Source: Bacillota bacterium (GTDB lineage Bacteria; Bacillota; Sulfobacillia; Sulfobacillales; JAIMBI01). Taken from it: a stretch of 43,707 nucleotides of DNA. Shown here in pieces: positions 1 through 7,745 of the stretch. The position numbers were made by a program, and so were the translations under genes. The stretch lies in the NCBI GenBank assembly GCA_021820465.1, contig JAKADP010000014.1, positions 1 to 43,707 on the forward strand, read 5' to 3'. Below the pieces are notes generated by a model that worked only from the letters and a program-made list of their open reading frames with translations, was not told where the DNA came from and made no database searches. Within the stretch, counting starts at the first letter, position 1; each line of letters opens with the position of its first letter.

Positions 1-1367
1 AGCCCGTCCCCCAGCGCCAGCCACGCCCACGCATTGTCTTCCAGGTGCCGCGCAGCCGCGGCGGGCCCAAATCGGGACCGAAGCAGTTGGGCCACCAAGG
101 GCCGGCCCATCTCCACCAGGGACGCGTTCGGGTCCAGGCGGCGGACCAGGCCATCCAGCGTCACGGCCGCCTTGGCCAGGAGCGCATACTCACGCGGAAT
201 GCGGATGCGATGGCGCGCGGCCAGGCCCAGGACATCCGCCAGCGCCTGGCCCAGCCGAAACTGCGCCAGCGGGCTGTCGTAGTACCGACGCCTCAGGCGC
301 TCTACGTCCGCAGTCAGTGCGGCGCGGTCGATAGGACCCGCCACGGCACCCAGCGCCAGCAGGGCTCGCACCACCAGGGCGCTGTTGCCGCGAGCCATCC
401 CCAGCAGCAAATCGATGGAGTGTTCCCGCATGCCGGGCGACAGGCGGCCGACCATTCCCCAATCCAGCAGAATGAGGCGGCCGTCCGGGTCCACGTGCAC
501 GTTGCCCGGGTGGGGATCGGCGTGAAAGAAGCCGTCGACAAAAATTTGGCGATACAGCGTGTGGACCAACCGGGCCGCCACCTGATGGGGGTCCAGGCCC
601 AGCGCCGCCAGGGTCGCAGTGTCGGTGATCTTGGCCCCATCCAGCCGGGTCAGCACCAGCACCTCGGGTCCCGACAGCGCCCACACCACCTCGGGAATGC
701 GCACGCCGGGGTCTCCGCGGGCCCGGCGGCCCGCCTCATCGGTGTGGTGCCCCTCCACCGTCAAGTCCAGCTCCGCGAGGAAGGCTGGCACCAACTCGCC
801 CACCAGGCCAGACACGTCATACTGCCTGGCCCAGGGAAGCCGGGCCTCGGCCACCGCCGCCAGTCGGGTGACAATCTCGCCGTCCACCTGGGCCGTGGCC
901 ACAATGCCGGGCCGCCGAACCTTGACAACCACCGCCCGGCCGTCTGGCAGCTGGCCCGCGTGCACCTGCGCAATCGACGCGGACGCCAAGGCGTCCGGGT
1001 CCAGCCACAGCACGCTGTCCGGATCGGCTCCCCACGCTCGGCGCAGCACCGCGCGCACATCAGCCACGGGCAGCGGCGCCGCGTGATCCTGGAGCTGCTC
1101 CAGTGCCGACGCCAGCCGCGCGGGCATGAGGTCTGTCCGCATGGAAGCCAGCTGGCCCAGCTTGACAAATGTGCTGCCCAGATCCGCGAGAATCCAGGGA
1201 ACGCGCTCCATCCAGTCGGCTGGCGCCGTCCGGCCGCTCCACCCGCGAGCGATCGCCGGCCACCGAGACAGCCCCAGGCTGGCGCCCAGTTGGCCCAAGC
1301 CGTGGCGCGCCAGCACCCGCGCCAGGGTGCGGTACCGCTGGAGCTCGCGGCGCCGGCTACCCCACAC
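1..1367 (-). CDS. ABC1/UbiB (AarF) family atypical kinase, 3' end cut by window edge
   Basis: ABC1/UbiB proteins are membrane-associated, kinase-fold ATPases tied to isoprenoid-quinone or lipid metabolism; the substrate here is unknown. The minus-strand frame stays open to the left edge, so the C-terminus is missing. It carries the family KxGQ signature (STFVKLGQLASMRTDLMP), the alanine-rich loop (ASIAQVHAGQL), a VKVRRPG lysine segment and the catalytic loop FFHADPHPGNVHVD. The metal-binding motif reads LLDWG where LIDFG is usual. I chose GTG 1367, which overlaps the stop of iadA by 11 nt and puts the typical RYRTLARVLARHG stretch a few residues in. It is the last visible gene of a long minus-strand run. 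The family is confident; the exact start is moderate. Confidence 0.87.
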   Translation of the reverse strand, partial: MWGSRRRELQRYRTLARVLARHGLGQLGASLGLSRWPAIARGWSGRTAPADWMERVPWILADLGSTFVKLGQLASMRTDLMPARLASALEQLQDHAAPLPVADVRAVLRRAWGADPDSVLWLDPDALASASIAQVHAGQLPDGRAVVVKVRRPGIVATAQVDGEIVTRLAAVAEARLPWARQYDVSGLVGELVPAFLAELDLTVEGHHTDEAGRRARGDPGVRIPEVVWALSGPEVLVLTRLDGAKITDTATLAALGLDPHQVAARLVHTLYRQIFVDGFFHADPHPGNVHVDPDGRLILLDWGMVGRLSPGMREHSIDLLLGMARGNSALVVRALLALGAVAGPIDRAALTADVERLRRRYYDSPLAQFRLGQALADVLGLAARHRIRIPREYALLAKAAVTLDGLVRRLDPNASLVEMGRPLVAQLLRSRFGPAAAARHLEDNAWAWLALGDG

Positions 1368-2562
1368 CGGAGAGAAACGGGGACACCGGCCGCGGGGTGC
1401 CCTCGCGCACCAGCACGTGGCCGCGGCTCACGAGGTGCCACACGTGCTCGCTGTCCAGCACCACGACATCGGCCGGTCCGCCCGGCTGGACACGTCCCAC
1501 GCCTCCCAAGTGCAGGATGGCGGCGGGGACGGTGGTGGCCGGGCCCAGCGCGTCCGGCCAGGGGACCCCTAGGTGCACCAGGGCCAGCACCTCCTCCAGC
1601 AGGGTCTCGGCGCGCCCAATGCCAACCCCCGCCAGGTGCCCCGCCGCGTCAAACACCGGGGCCGATCCCTGAGCATCGGAGCTGAAGCTCACGCGAGTCA
1701 TAGGCACGCCGGCCGCCCGCGCGCGCAGCCACGCCTCGTGGGCCGACACCGCCCACCGATCATGGCGGTCGGGCCGGATCCCCGAGGTGAAGTCCACCCA
1801 GCCGCCCGCCCGGGCCCAGTGAATCGCCTGGTCCACCAGGCGCTGGCTGCGATTGAGATGGGTGGGCACCAGCGTGTCGATCGGGACGTCGGCCGACGCG
1901 ACGACGCGCTCCAAGGGGTCGAGGCCGCCGGGTCCGTCGCCCACGTGCACGTGGAGGACCCCCGCCTTGCCCCCCAGAAGGCCGCCCACACGAGCCTCAC
2001 CGCCCAGCTCCGCCAGCTGTCGCGCGCTGGGATGGCTTCCCCGCTGGTCGCTGACCGCCACTTCCCCCACCCCGACCACCAGGTCGATGAGGATCAGGTC
2101 CGACCGCGGGGTGTCGGTGACGGTGCGCGTGGGCACCTCGTACGCGCCCGTGTACACGTACGCCCGCAGATGCTCGCTCCACAGGCGCCGCGCGGTCGCC
2201 AGAAGCCCCTGCACACTGCGCGTCACCCCATCGGTGCCCAACACCCCCACCACCGTGGTAATGCCGGCGCGGGCCAGATCGCTGGCCCGGATTTCGGGCG
2301 TGCGGTACACGGGCCCGCCCTCGCCGCCGCCTCCCGCGATGTGCACGTGCTGATCGATGAGGCCGGGAATGGCGAGGCGTCCGTCCGCCTCCAGCTCGGT
2401 AGGATGGGCGGAAAATGCCGGCGTCGCCAGCTCCGGGCCAATGGCCGCCACGCGGTCCTCCACCATGAGGATGTCCACGACCGCCTCGGGCCGTGGAGCG
2501 GGCGCAAAGAGGCGAGCGTGCTTCACGAGGACGGTCGATAGGCCGGAGGGCCGGTCACTCAC
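1357..2562 (-). CDS. iadA: Beta-aspartyl (isoaspartyl) dipeptidase
   Basis: Amidohydrolase-fold zinc peptidase that hydrolyses beta-aspartyl dipeptides arising from spontaneous Asn/Asp isomerisation; likely cytosolic. The protein (401 aa from the chosen start) has the metal motif GLIDQHVHIAGGGGEGG near the N-terminus, GVLGTDGVTRS, YTGAYEVP, GGLLGGKAGVLHVHVGD, LVPTHLNR and SSDAQGSAPVFD, all in the order seen in E. coli IadA, whose length is about 390 aa. GTG 2562 overlaps the upstream stop by 8 nt. There is no strong ribosome-binding site, and GTG 2529 (VKHARLFAP) is an alternative. A spore-former could use it to recycle damaged protein after dormancy, but that is inference. Confidence 0.9.
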   Translation of the reverse strand: MSDRPSGLSTVLVKHARLFAPAPRPEAVVDILMVEDRVAAIGPELATPAFSAHPTELEADGRLAIPGLIDQHVHIAGGGGEGGPVYRTPEIRASDLARAGITTVVGVLGTDGVTRSVQGLLATARRLWSEHLRAYVYTGAYEVPTRTVTDTPRSDLILIDLVVGVGEVAVSDQRGSHPSARQLAELGGEARVGGLLGGKAGVLHVHVGDGPGGLDPLERVVASADVPIDTLVPTHLNRSQRLVDQAIHWARAGGWVDFTSGIRPDRHDRWAVSAHEAWLRARAAGVPMTRVSFSSDAQGSAPVFDAAGHLAGVGIGRAETLLEEVLALVHLGVPWPDALGPATTVPAAILHLGGVGRVQPGGPADVVVLDSEHVWHLVSRGHVLVREGTPRPVSPFLSGVG

Positions 2563-3070
2563 TTTGACCGGATGTGCCCTGGCCCAGCACCTGCTCAATC
2601 TTGCGGGCAATTTCCTGGCTCTGGTTAATCACCCGCCGCAACTCCTTCAAGTTGGCAGACAAGTCTTCAGACAGCTGCCACTGGGCCTGCCCCAGCACCT
2701 CAGCGACGGACTGGCTGGACGATTGTCCCGCCGACTTCGGCGGTCCGCCGGCCGTGCGGGCGGATCCGCTCCCTGACGACGACGCCCGCTTCTGGCGAAA
2801 CCGGCCCCACCCTGTCTGGGTGCCCGACGACGAAGACCCGCCGTCCGGCCCCGACGAGCCACCGGCGGACCCGTGCGCGCTGTGGGCGAGTTCCTCGGCG
2901 ACGATCTGCCGAATCTGCTCGCGGGTCGGCGCGGCCGCCCCGCGCCCGTGGGCCACCCGTCCCGGCCGGGCGGACGACGATCCGTCGTGCTCGGCCAGCG
3001 CTTTGCGCACGGCTTCCTGAACCATGCGCCGCATTTGCTCAGAATCCTTGCCGTTCTGCTCGCTGCCCAT
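2555..3070 (-). CDS. Hypothetical Ser/Gly-rich protein with helical ends
   Basis: I do not recognise this 171-residue protein. Three zones are visible. The N-terminal ~30 residues form a charged helix (SEQMRRMVQEAVRKALAEHD), with a second helix further on (TREQIRQIVAEELAH). A long low-complexity middle is rich in Ser, Gly and Pro. A C-terminal amphipathic helix (DLSANLKELRRVINQSQEI onward) is likely to form a coiled coil. There is no signal peptide or membrane segment. ATG 3070 follows GGGGGC at good spacing. It lies between the ylbL-type protease and iadA, overlapping iadA by 8 nt, so it is probably co-transcribed. The layout suggests a soluble, flexibly linked oligomeric scaffold. Confidence 0.7.
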   Translation of the reverse strand: MGSEQNGKDSEQMRRMVQEAVRKALAEHDGSSSARPGRVAHGRGAAAPTREQIRQIVAEELAHSAHGSAGGSSGPDGGSSSSGTQTGWGRFRQKRASSSGSGSARTAGGPPKSAGQSSSQSVAEVLGQAQWQLSEDLSANLKELRRVINQSQEIARKIEQVLGQGTSGQSE

Positions 3071-3090
3071 CACTCTGCCCCCACTGGCGC

Positions 3091-3104
3091 GGCCCCGCGG
3101 GGCC
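3091..3104. repeat. GC palindrome in the spacer between ylbL-type gene and hypothetical gene
   Basis: GGCCCCGCGGGGCC is a perfect 14-bp palindrome in the 75-nt gap after the ylbL stop. No T-tract follows on the minus strand, so it is at best a weak pause or processing site. It may simply reflect high GC. Confidence 0.35.
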
Positions 3105-3145
3105 CGCTGGCGTGTTTAGGGTAGTGTGCCGTGATGGGAGCCCCC

Positions 3146-4177
3146 CTATGACGGCTTGCCCAGATCCGCGATGGCCTGGGCCAGCGTGGTGACGGGGTAG
3201 ATGGTCATGTGGTACCCATGCGCCCGGGCCGTTGCCAGCGCTTTGGCATAGTTCGCCTGCGGGCACAGGAAAACCGTGGCGCCCGCGCGGTGCACGGTCA
3301 CCACCTTCTCGGCAATGCCCCCAATCTCCAGCACCTGGCCCGTCGGCGTAATCTCGCCCGTGCCAGCGACCACCCGCCCCCGGGCCAAATTCCTGCCGGT
3401 GATCTGCTGGTAAATCTCCAGCGAAAACATCATCCCGGCGCTTGGGCCGCCGATGTTGTTCACCGAGAACGTGACCGGCCGGGGAATCACGTAGCGGACG
3501 GGGGTGGTGACCTCCACCCCGATGGCCGGCACCGGATCCCCGGGCAGGTGCATCAGCGTGACCGGGAACGTCCGGATGCGGCCCTTCACGCGCGCCTCCA
3601 CGACCACCGACTGCCCCACCCGATAGCGGTGCATGATGGCGGCGATGTTGCTGAGGCTCACGGCCTGGCCGTCGACCTTCAAAATGGTGGCGCCGGGCGC
3701 CAAATGGTCCTGCGCGGAGGAGTGCTTCAAGACGCCCAGCACCAAGAGGCCGGGCTGCGGCACGACCCGGGCTGGAAGCCCCGCGGCCCGCTCGCCAGCC
3801 ACCTCCGCATCCTTTTGGCTCCCCCGCATCTGTGCCAGGGACACCTGGACAAACTGGCTCATGCTCATGTCGGGCAGCACCGCGGCTGTCGGCACCAGTT
3901 GATAGTCGTCGTTCACGTGCGCCCACAGGTACAGGAGCGCATTGGCCGGCAGCACATAGATGGCTACCATCAGGAGGGTGCCGCGCGCCGGCGCGTGGAT
4001 CCCACTGACCCGCACCATGCGCGGGAGATAGCCGGTAATGCCTGGCGCGTACACGGTGTAGCCCGTCGGAATGAACCAGAGGGCCCCGGCCACCACCACG
4101 AGGGCCGCCAGCACCCCACCCGCCTTCTGCTTCCACGTCCACCGGGGGCGCGCCCCCGGAGACGTCCGCCTGCTCAT
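3146..4177 (-). CDS. YlbL-type membrane-anchored PDZ/Lon-like serine protease
   Basis: Membrane-tethered protease with a PDZ domain and a Lon-type Ser-Lys catalytic domain. The 343-aa protein has one N-terminal membrane segment (about 19-37), an extracytoplasmic region, a PDZ-like stretch (about 140-205, ATILKVDGQAV) and a C-terminal Lon-like domain. Catalytic Ser246 lies in NNIGGPSAGMM and the likely Lys291 in GGIAEKVVTV; EITPTGQVLEIGGI is typical of the family. ATG 4177 is preceded by AGGGGGGAT. Position downstream of rsmD and coaD matches the ylbH-ylbI-...-ylbL order of B. subtilis, where YlbL is implicated in DNA-damage checkpoint recovery by degrading a division inhibitor. That role is not shown here. 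Confidence 0.92.
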   Translation of the reverse strand: MSRRTSPGARPRWTWKQKAGGVLAALVVVAGALWFIPTGYTVYAPGITGYLPRMVRVSGIHAPARGTLLMVAIYVLPANALLYLWAHVNDDYQLVPTAAVLPDMSMSQFVQVSLAQMRGSQKDAEVAGERAAGLPARVVPQPGLLVLGVLKHSSAQDHLAPGATILKVDGQAVSLSNIAAIMHRYRVGQSVVVEARVKGRIRTFPVTLMHLPGDPVPAIGVEVTTPVRYVIPRPVTFSVNNIGGPSAGMMFSLEIYQQITGRNLARGRVVAGTGEITPTGQVLEIGGIAEKVVTVHRAGATVFLCPQANYAKALATARAHGYHMTIYPVTTLAQAIADLGKPS

Positions 4178-4223
4178 CGAGATCCCCCCTGTCCCGGCAC
4201 ACCCTGGCCGATCCTCGTGCCCG

Positions 4224-5276
4224 CTAGTGTACGCCTTCGGGCGAGGGGGGCGGCCCTCGTTTGGCCAGGGCCACGGTCACCTCCGACCGATTGTGGTACA
4301 GCTGGCGGCAGCCGAGGATCCGAAACGCGAGCGCCAAGTGGTCCAACGCCGCTCGCATCTGCCGGCGGCGGCGCGCGGGGTGCAACTTCAGCGTTACGAC
4401 GCCCACACCCGCCGTGTCCAGGCGATCCGCCAGCGGGCCCATCAGCCGCGCGGTCTCTGCCGCGTCGACACGCATATCGTTGACGATGAGCGAAAACGCA
4501 CCGTCGGGCGGCCGGGCCGTGTAGGTCTGCACGGTCCCGCGCCAGTGAGTCAGCTTCGGATGGCGGGCCACTCGCGCGTCTAAGGCCGCAGGGTCCACGG
4601 CCACGACGTCCAGCCCGCGCGCGAGCAACACCTGGGTCCATCCGCCCGGCGCGGCGCCCACATCCAGTGCCCGCCCCGCCGATGGCCAAGGTAGGTCAAA
4701 GACCCAAAACGCCTCCAACAGCTTGCCGGCGGCGCGACTCACCCGAGTGGCCGGATGCGCAAACGTGATGATGCCGCCGGCAGCCGGGGAGAGGTTGTGC
4801 AGGGCGGCGGACGCCCCCACCCACGACGCGCTGGCCCCAACCACCACGGACAGCACCTGCGGAGCGTCGCCACGGGTTGGCACCCACCCTCCGGCCGCGA
4901 GGGCTCCCTCGATGGCCGCACGCACGTCGGCCGCGAGGCCGGGAACCAGCGCCCGCACTTGGACGGCCACGGGCTTTTGGGCATCCAGCGGAGCGGCCGC
5001 CGCCTCGGCGGCGGCGGCGAGCGCCGCGAGGGCGGGGGCGCCGGCCACCCACTGGGCGACTGGGAACAGGTGGCGCACAAACGGGCCCTGGCGCCTGAGG
5101 GCGTACGCCAGGCTCGCGGGCTCCCGGCAAGAGCTAACCAAAAAGAGCCCGGGGCCCACCGCCTCCCCCAAGCGGGCGCCAGGGTCAGCGGCACGCACGT
5201 CCTCCAGCGCCAGCTCCCACGAGTCGGGCCGCGCCGTCACCAGATACGTGAGCCCGCCCTCTGTGCCTTCGGCCAC
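4224..5276 (-). CDS. RlmM/FtsJ-like SAM-dependent rRNA 2'-O-methyltransferase
   Basis: Rossmann-fold methyltransferase of the RrmJ/FtsJ superfamily with an RlmM-like layout; likely a 2'-O-ribose methyltransferase acting on rRNA in the cytosol. It is 350 aa. The first ~170 residues form an RNA-binding-like region, followed by the catalytic domain from about 185. The K-D-K-E tetrad of the superfamily is visible: Lys in SRAAGKLLEA, the SAM motif LDVGAAPGGWTQ, Asp in LIVNDMRVD, Lys in VVTLKLHP and Glu in NRSEVTVAL. GTG 5276 directly abuts the stop of the upstream coiled-coil gene, so expression is probably coupled. The precise target nucleotide cannot be read from sequence. Confidence 0.85.
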   Translation of the reverse strand: MAEGTEGGLTYLVTARPDSWELALEDVRAADPGARLGEAVGPGLFLVSSCREPASLAYALRRQGPFVRHLFPVAQWVAGAPALAALAAAAEAAAAPLDAQKPVAVQVRALVPGLAADVRAAIEGALAAGGWVPTRGDAPQVLSVVVGASASWVGASAALHNLSPAAGGIITFAHPATRVSRAAGKLLEAFWVFDLPWPSAGRALDVGAAPGGWTQVLLARGLDVVAVDPAALDARVARHPKLTHWRGTVQTYTARPPDGAFSLIVNDMRVDAAETARLMGPLADRLDTAGVGVVTLKLHPARRRRQMRAALDHLALAFRILGCRQLYHNRSEVTVALAKRGPPPSPEGVH

Positions 5277-5777
5277 CTACGCCGGCGGGCCTAGCTGCGC
5301 CCGATTGGCCTGCACCTCGTCCAAAAGGCGCTTCAACCCCGCCTCGGCGCGGGCCAGCAAGTCGTCCGCATAGGCCCGCGCGCCCGCGCGCATCTCCAGC
5401 GCGCGCTCGCGGGCCTGGGCCACGGTGTCCGCGGCCTGAGCCTGGGCGTGGCGCAGCACCGCCGATTCGGCCGTCAGGGCGGCCGCCTGCGCGCGGCCCG
5501 CCTCCACCACGGCCTCCGCGTCCTGCTGCGCCACCGCCAGCACCCGCTCGCACTCCTCCAGGACCCCGCGCGCCCGGCGGATGTCCTCGGGCAGGGCCTG
5601 GCGCATGTGGTCCAAAAGCGCCAGCAAGCCTTCCCCATCCACCACTGTCCGCCCGGTCAGCGGAACGCGCGTGCCGTCCTCCAGCAGGCGCGCCGCCTGG
5701 TCGATAAGATGGACAATTTCGGGGTCAAACGCCGGCACGGCCGGGTCTGCCGCCTCGACCTTGGTCACTTCCGCCAC
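5277..5777 (-). CDS. Coiled-coil protein linked to coaD, conserved in Clostridia
   Basis: A 166-residue soluble protein often labelled only 'ATPase' or DivIVA-like in relatives. I see no nucleotide-binding motif. After a short N-terminus comes HLIDQAARLLEDGTRVPLTG, then a segment beginning EGLLALLDHMRQALPEDIRR that is typical of this coaD-adjacent family. The rest is a long, Ala/Glu/Arg-rich heptad coiled coil to the end. The frame stays open upstream to 6125, but that part overlaps coaD. I chose GTG 5777 because GGAGG sits 8 nt before it; GTG 5795 and GTG 5768 are alternatives. It lies between coaD and the methyltransferase. Function unknown; a scaffold or membrane-curvature role is a guess. 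Confidence 0.75.
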   Translation of the reverse strand: MAEVTKVEAADPAVPAFDPEIVHLIDQAARLLEDGTRVPLTGRTVVDGEGLLALLDHMRQALPEDIRRARGVLEECERVLAVAQQDAEAVVEAGRAQAAALTAESAVLRHAQAQAADTVAQARERALEMRAGARAYADDLLARAEAGLKRLLDEVQANRAQLGPPA

Positions 5778-5791
5778 TCCGTTCGCCTCCG

Positions 5792-6313
5792 TCACTCCCG
5801 TGTTCCCAGCCTGGGGCCCTCCGCCGTCGACGAAAACTTCTTCACCAGAGCGTCCGCCACGGCGTCCGGCACCAGGGCATTGAGCGGAGCCCCGTAGCGA
5901 GCCAGCTCGCGGGCTCGGGACGAGGACACGTAGCCCCACTCGGGCGCCGCTATCAGATACACGCTGTCGAGGTCCGGATTTAATCGGTGGTTCATCCAGC
6001 TCATGGACGCCTCCGGCCCCAAATCCTCTGGGCCCCGCACCCCGCGCACGACGACCCGCGCCCCGATGCGCCGCGCATACCAGGCCAGCAGCTCCTGGCT
6101 GACGTCGACCCGCACCTGGGGCCACGGCTCAACGGCCGCTTCCAACAGCGCCTGGCGCTCAACCGCCGAAAAGCACCCAGGTTTGTCGGGGTGCTGCATG
6201 ATGGTCACGTACACTTCGTCAAACAGCGCGGCCGCGCGCGCAATGATGTCCAGGTGTCCCCACGTGACCGGGTCGAACGACCCCGGGTACACGGCACGGC
6301 GCACCGCCGTCAC
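5792..6313 (-). CDS. coaD: Phosphopantetheine adenylyltransferase
   Basis: Penultimate step of coenzyme A synthesis: transfers AMP from ATP to 4'-phosphopantetheine. The 173-aa length is slightly above the usual 160. The nucleotidyltransferase signature is intact: YPGSFDPVTWGHLDII at the N-terminus with the HxGH-like TWGH, then RGVRGPEDLG and the C-terminal EWGYVSSSRARELARYG. MQHPDKPGCFS and MSWMNHRLNP are divergent versions of segments that are usually N-P-x-K-K and MALMN. GTG 6313 overlaps the rsmD stop by 4 nt (GTGA). The rsmD-coaD pairing is the ylbH-ylbI order of Bacillus. Confidence 0.96.
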   Translation of the reverse strand: MTAVRRAVYPGSFDPVTWGHLDIIARAAALFDEVYVTIMQHPDKPGCFSAVERQALLEAAVEPWPQVRVDVSQELLAWYARRIGARVVVRGVRGPEDLGPEASMSWMNHRLNPDLDSVYLIAAPEWGYVSSSRARELARYGAPLNALVPDAVADALVKKFSSTAEGPRLGTRE

Positions 6314-6855
6314 GTCGCCGGCGCCAGCAGGAGGAGATGGGTCCGCCCGTACCGACGCTGGTCCACGACGACCAACCCCTCCTGTTGAAACGCTCCAACA
6401 GCCTCGGGCGCCTCGTACTCAACCACCGCCAGCCCCTCGGGATCCAAGAGGCGCTGGAGCGACCGGCGGACCGGGGCGCCCACCCCGGTGGCCCAAGGCG
6501 GGTCAAGAAAAATCAGGTCAAACGACGCGGGGGGGAACCGTACCACCGCCCGCTCGGCGGGCAGGGTCCAAACGGTGGCCCGGTCCGCCAAGCCCAAGTC
6601 GGCCAGGTTGCGCCGCGCCAGCGCCGAGGCACGGCGGCTATGGTCCACCAGGTCGGCCCGGCCCGCGCCGCGCGACAGCGCCTCGATGCTGAGGGCCCCC
6701 GTGCCGGCGTAAAGATCCAACACGGCCGCACCCGGCACGCGTCGGGCCAGCATGCTGAACAGTGCTTCGCGCACACGGTCCAGCGTGGGCCGGGTCGCCG
6801 TGCCGGCCGGGCTCTGAATGAGCCGCCCCGCCAACGCGCCCCCCACCACGCGCAT
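6310..6855 (-). CDS. rsmD: 16S rRNA (guanine-966-N2) methyltransferase RsmD
   Basis: Methylates G966 of 16S rRNA in the small subunit. At 181 aa it matches family size. Visible motifs are MRVVGGALAGR at the start, RPTLDRVREALFSML, the SAM-binding LDLYAGTGALSIEALSRGA, the acidic DLVDHSRRA and the catalytic IFLDPPW, where DPPY is the usual form. The frame is open further upstream, but ATG 6855 has a strong GAGGAGGAG six bases before it and begins exactly at the conserved MRVVGG, so I reject the longer version. It is the first gene of a tightly packed block with coaD and the coiled-coil gene. Confidence 0.94.
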   Translation of the reverse strand: MRVVGGALAGRLIQSPAGTATRPTLDRVREALFSMLARRVPGAAVLDLYAGTGALSIEALSRGAGRADLVDHSRRASALARRNLADLGLADRATVWTLPAERAVVRFPPASFDLIFLDPPWATGVGAPVRRSLQRLLDPEGLAVVEYEAPEAVGAFQQEGLVVVDQRRYGRTHLLLLAPAT

Positions 6856-6878
6856 TCGACTCCTCCTCGTCGGAATGG

Positions 6879-6887
6879 AGTATATCA
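6879..6887 (-). promoter_or_regulatory. Extended -10 promoter candidate for rsmD-coaD block
   Basis: On the minus strand TGATATACT contains an extended -10 (TG, one base, TATACT) 24-32 nt ahead of the rsmD start. No good -35 is present, which fits the extended -10 class. The 78-nt gap to the upstream yqhV gene leaves room for a promoter. Confidence 0.45.
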
Positions 6888-6933
6888 TGGCGCATGCGGG
6901 TTCTCCCACGCCTTAAGGGCTTTGGCTGAACGC

Positions 6934-7203
6934 CTAGCGCGTGGTGCCTACCAGAATCAGCATCACCCCGGCGCCCACCCACAGCAACTTGCCCACGGGC
7001 AGCCGCGTCGCGAGCCCCGCCACGCCGAGCAGCATGGTGAGCGTCAGCACCACCGGCCCCACCAGCCCCAACACGCTGTTGACCCGCACGGCCGCATCCA
7101 GGCGCCCCAGACGCCACATCAGGAGCGCCCCGGCCAGCTCCAGGCACCCGGACAGCAGGCGTATGCCCACCATTCCCCGCAAATACAGGTGTTCCGGTCC
7201 CAT
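6934..7203 (-). CDS. YqhV family (DUF2619) small membrane protein
   Basis: An 89-residue integral membrane protein of the YqhV/DUF2619 family, found in spore-formers near sporulation genes but without a known activity. It has three hydrophobic segments: residues 8-28 (MVGIRLLSGCLELAGALLMW), 35-62 with the family pattern RVNSVLGLVGPVVLTLTML, and a C-terminal one (KLLWVGAGVMLILVG). ATG 7203 follows AAGGAGGGGCC closely, so the longer frame (to 7242) is rejected. In B. subtilis yqhV lies beside the spoIIIA operon; here it sits between DUF441 and rsmD. Confidence 0.85.
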   Translation of the reverse strand: MGPEHLYLRGMVGIRLLSGCLELAGALLMWRLGRLDAAVRVNSVLGLVGPVVLTLTMLLGVAGLATRLPVGKLLWVGAGVMLILVGTTR

Positions 7204-7251
7204 GGCCCCTCCTTGTTCGGCGGCACGGCGTGCCCGGGCCAACCGCCTCGG

Positions 7252-7713
7252 TCAGCGATGCCACAGCTGCACGACTTGGAGCAGCAGATACGTGAGTCCG
7301 GCGGCCATCAGGGGCCCCACGGGAATTCCGCCCCACAGCACGATCCCGACGATCGATCCGGCAATGAGAGCCACCATGAGCTCCCCTTGATGCGCCAAGA
7401 GGTCAAGCCCGCGGCCATTCAGCAGCGTCGCCAGCGCGCCCCCCACGACCGCGATGATGCCGGGCAGAGAGGTCAGCGCCCGCACCACCATGCGGGCCGA
7501 CACCTGACCCCGCGCAAAGGGCACCAGCATGGCCAGCGTCAGGAACAAAAGCCCGACTTCCACGCCGCGGCGCTCAATGCTGGCCAGCAAAAAGCCCAGC
7601 CCCGCCAGGCGCACCACCAACAGCAGGGCCGCTGCCGCCGCCACAAGGCTGGAGCGCGCCCACAGGCCCAACAGCAGCAGCACCACCAGCGAGACGTTCT
7701 CCATGGTGAGCAT
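7252..7713 (-). CDS. DUF441 family (YeaL-like) membrane protein
   Basis: A 153-aa polytopic membrane protein of the DUF441/YeaL family, function unknown. At least four hydrophobic segments are visible, with the family stretch FLTLAMLVPFARGQV, TSLPGIIAVVGGALATLLNGRGLDLL and the C-terminal GGIPVGPLMAAGLTYLLLQ. ATG 7713 has GGGAGG about 11 nt upstream; ATG 7704 is a second option. The frame extends much further upstream but antisense-like sequence there belongs to comB in another frame. It lies between comB and yqhV in the same direction. Confidence 0.87.
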   Translation of the reverse strand: MLTMENVSLVVLLLLGLWARSSLVAAAAALLLVVRLAGLGFLLASIERRGVEVGLLFLTLAMLVPFARGQVSARMVVRALTSLPGIIAVVGGALATLLNGRGLDLLAHQGELMVALIAGSIVGIVLWGGIPVGPLMAAGLTYLLLQVVQLWHR

Positions 7714-7745
7714 TGCGCGGCAACCTCCCGCCCCGGCAATTCCTA

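Noticed and set aside
45-1685. 546-residue plus-strand open frame
   Set aside because: Antisense to the UbiB-type gene and iadA, which have clear family motifs on the minus strand; composition is that of a high-GC shadow.
5795-6125. Upstream extension of the coiled-coil frame
   Set aside because: Lies wholly inside coaD; the conserved region begins after the coaD stop with a proper ribosome-binding site.
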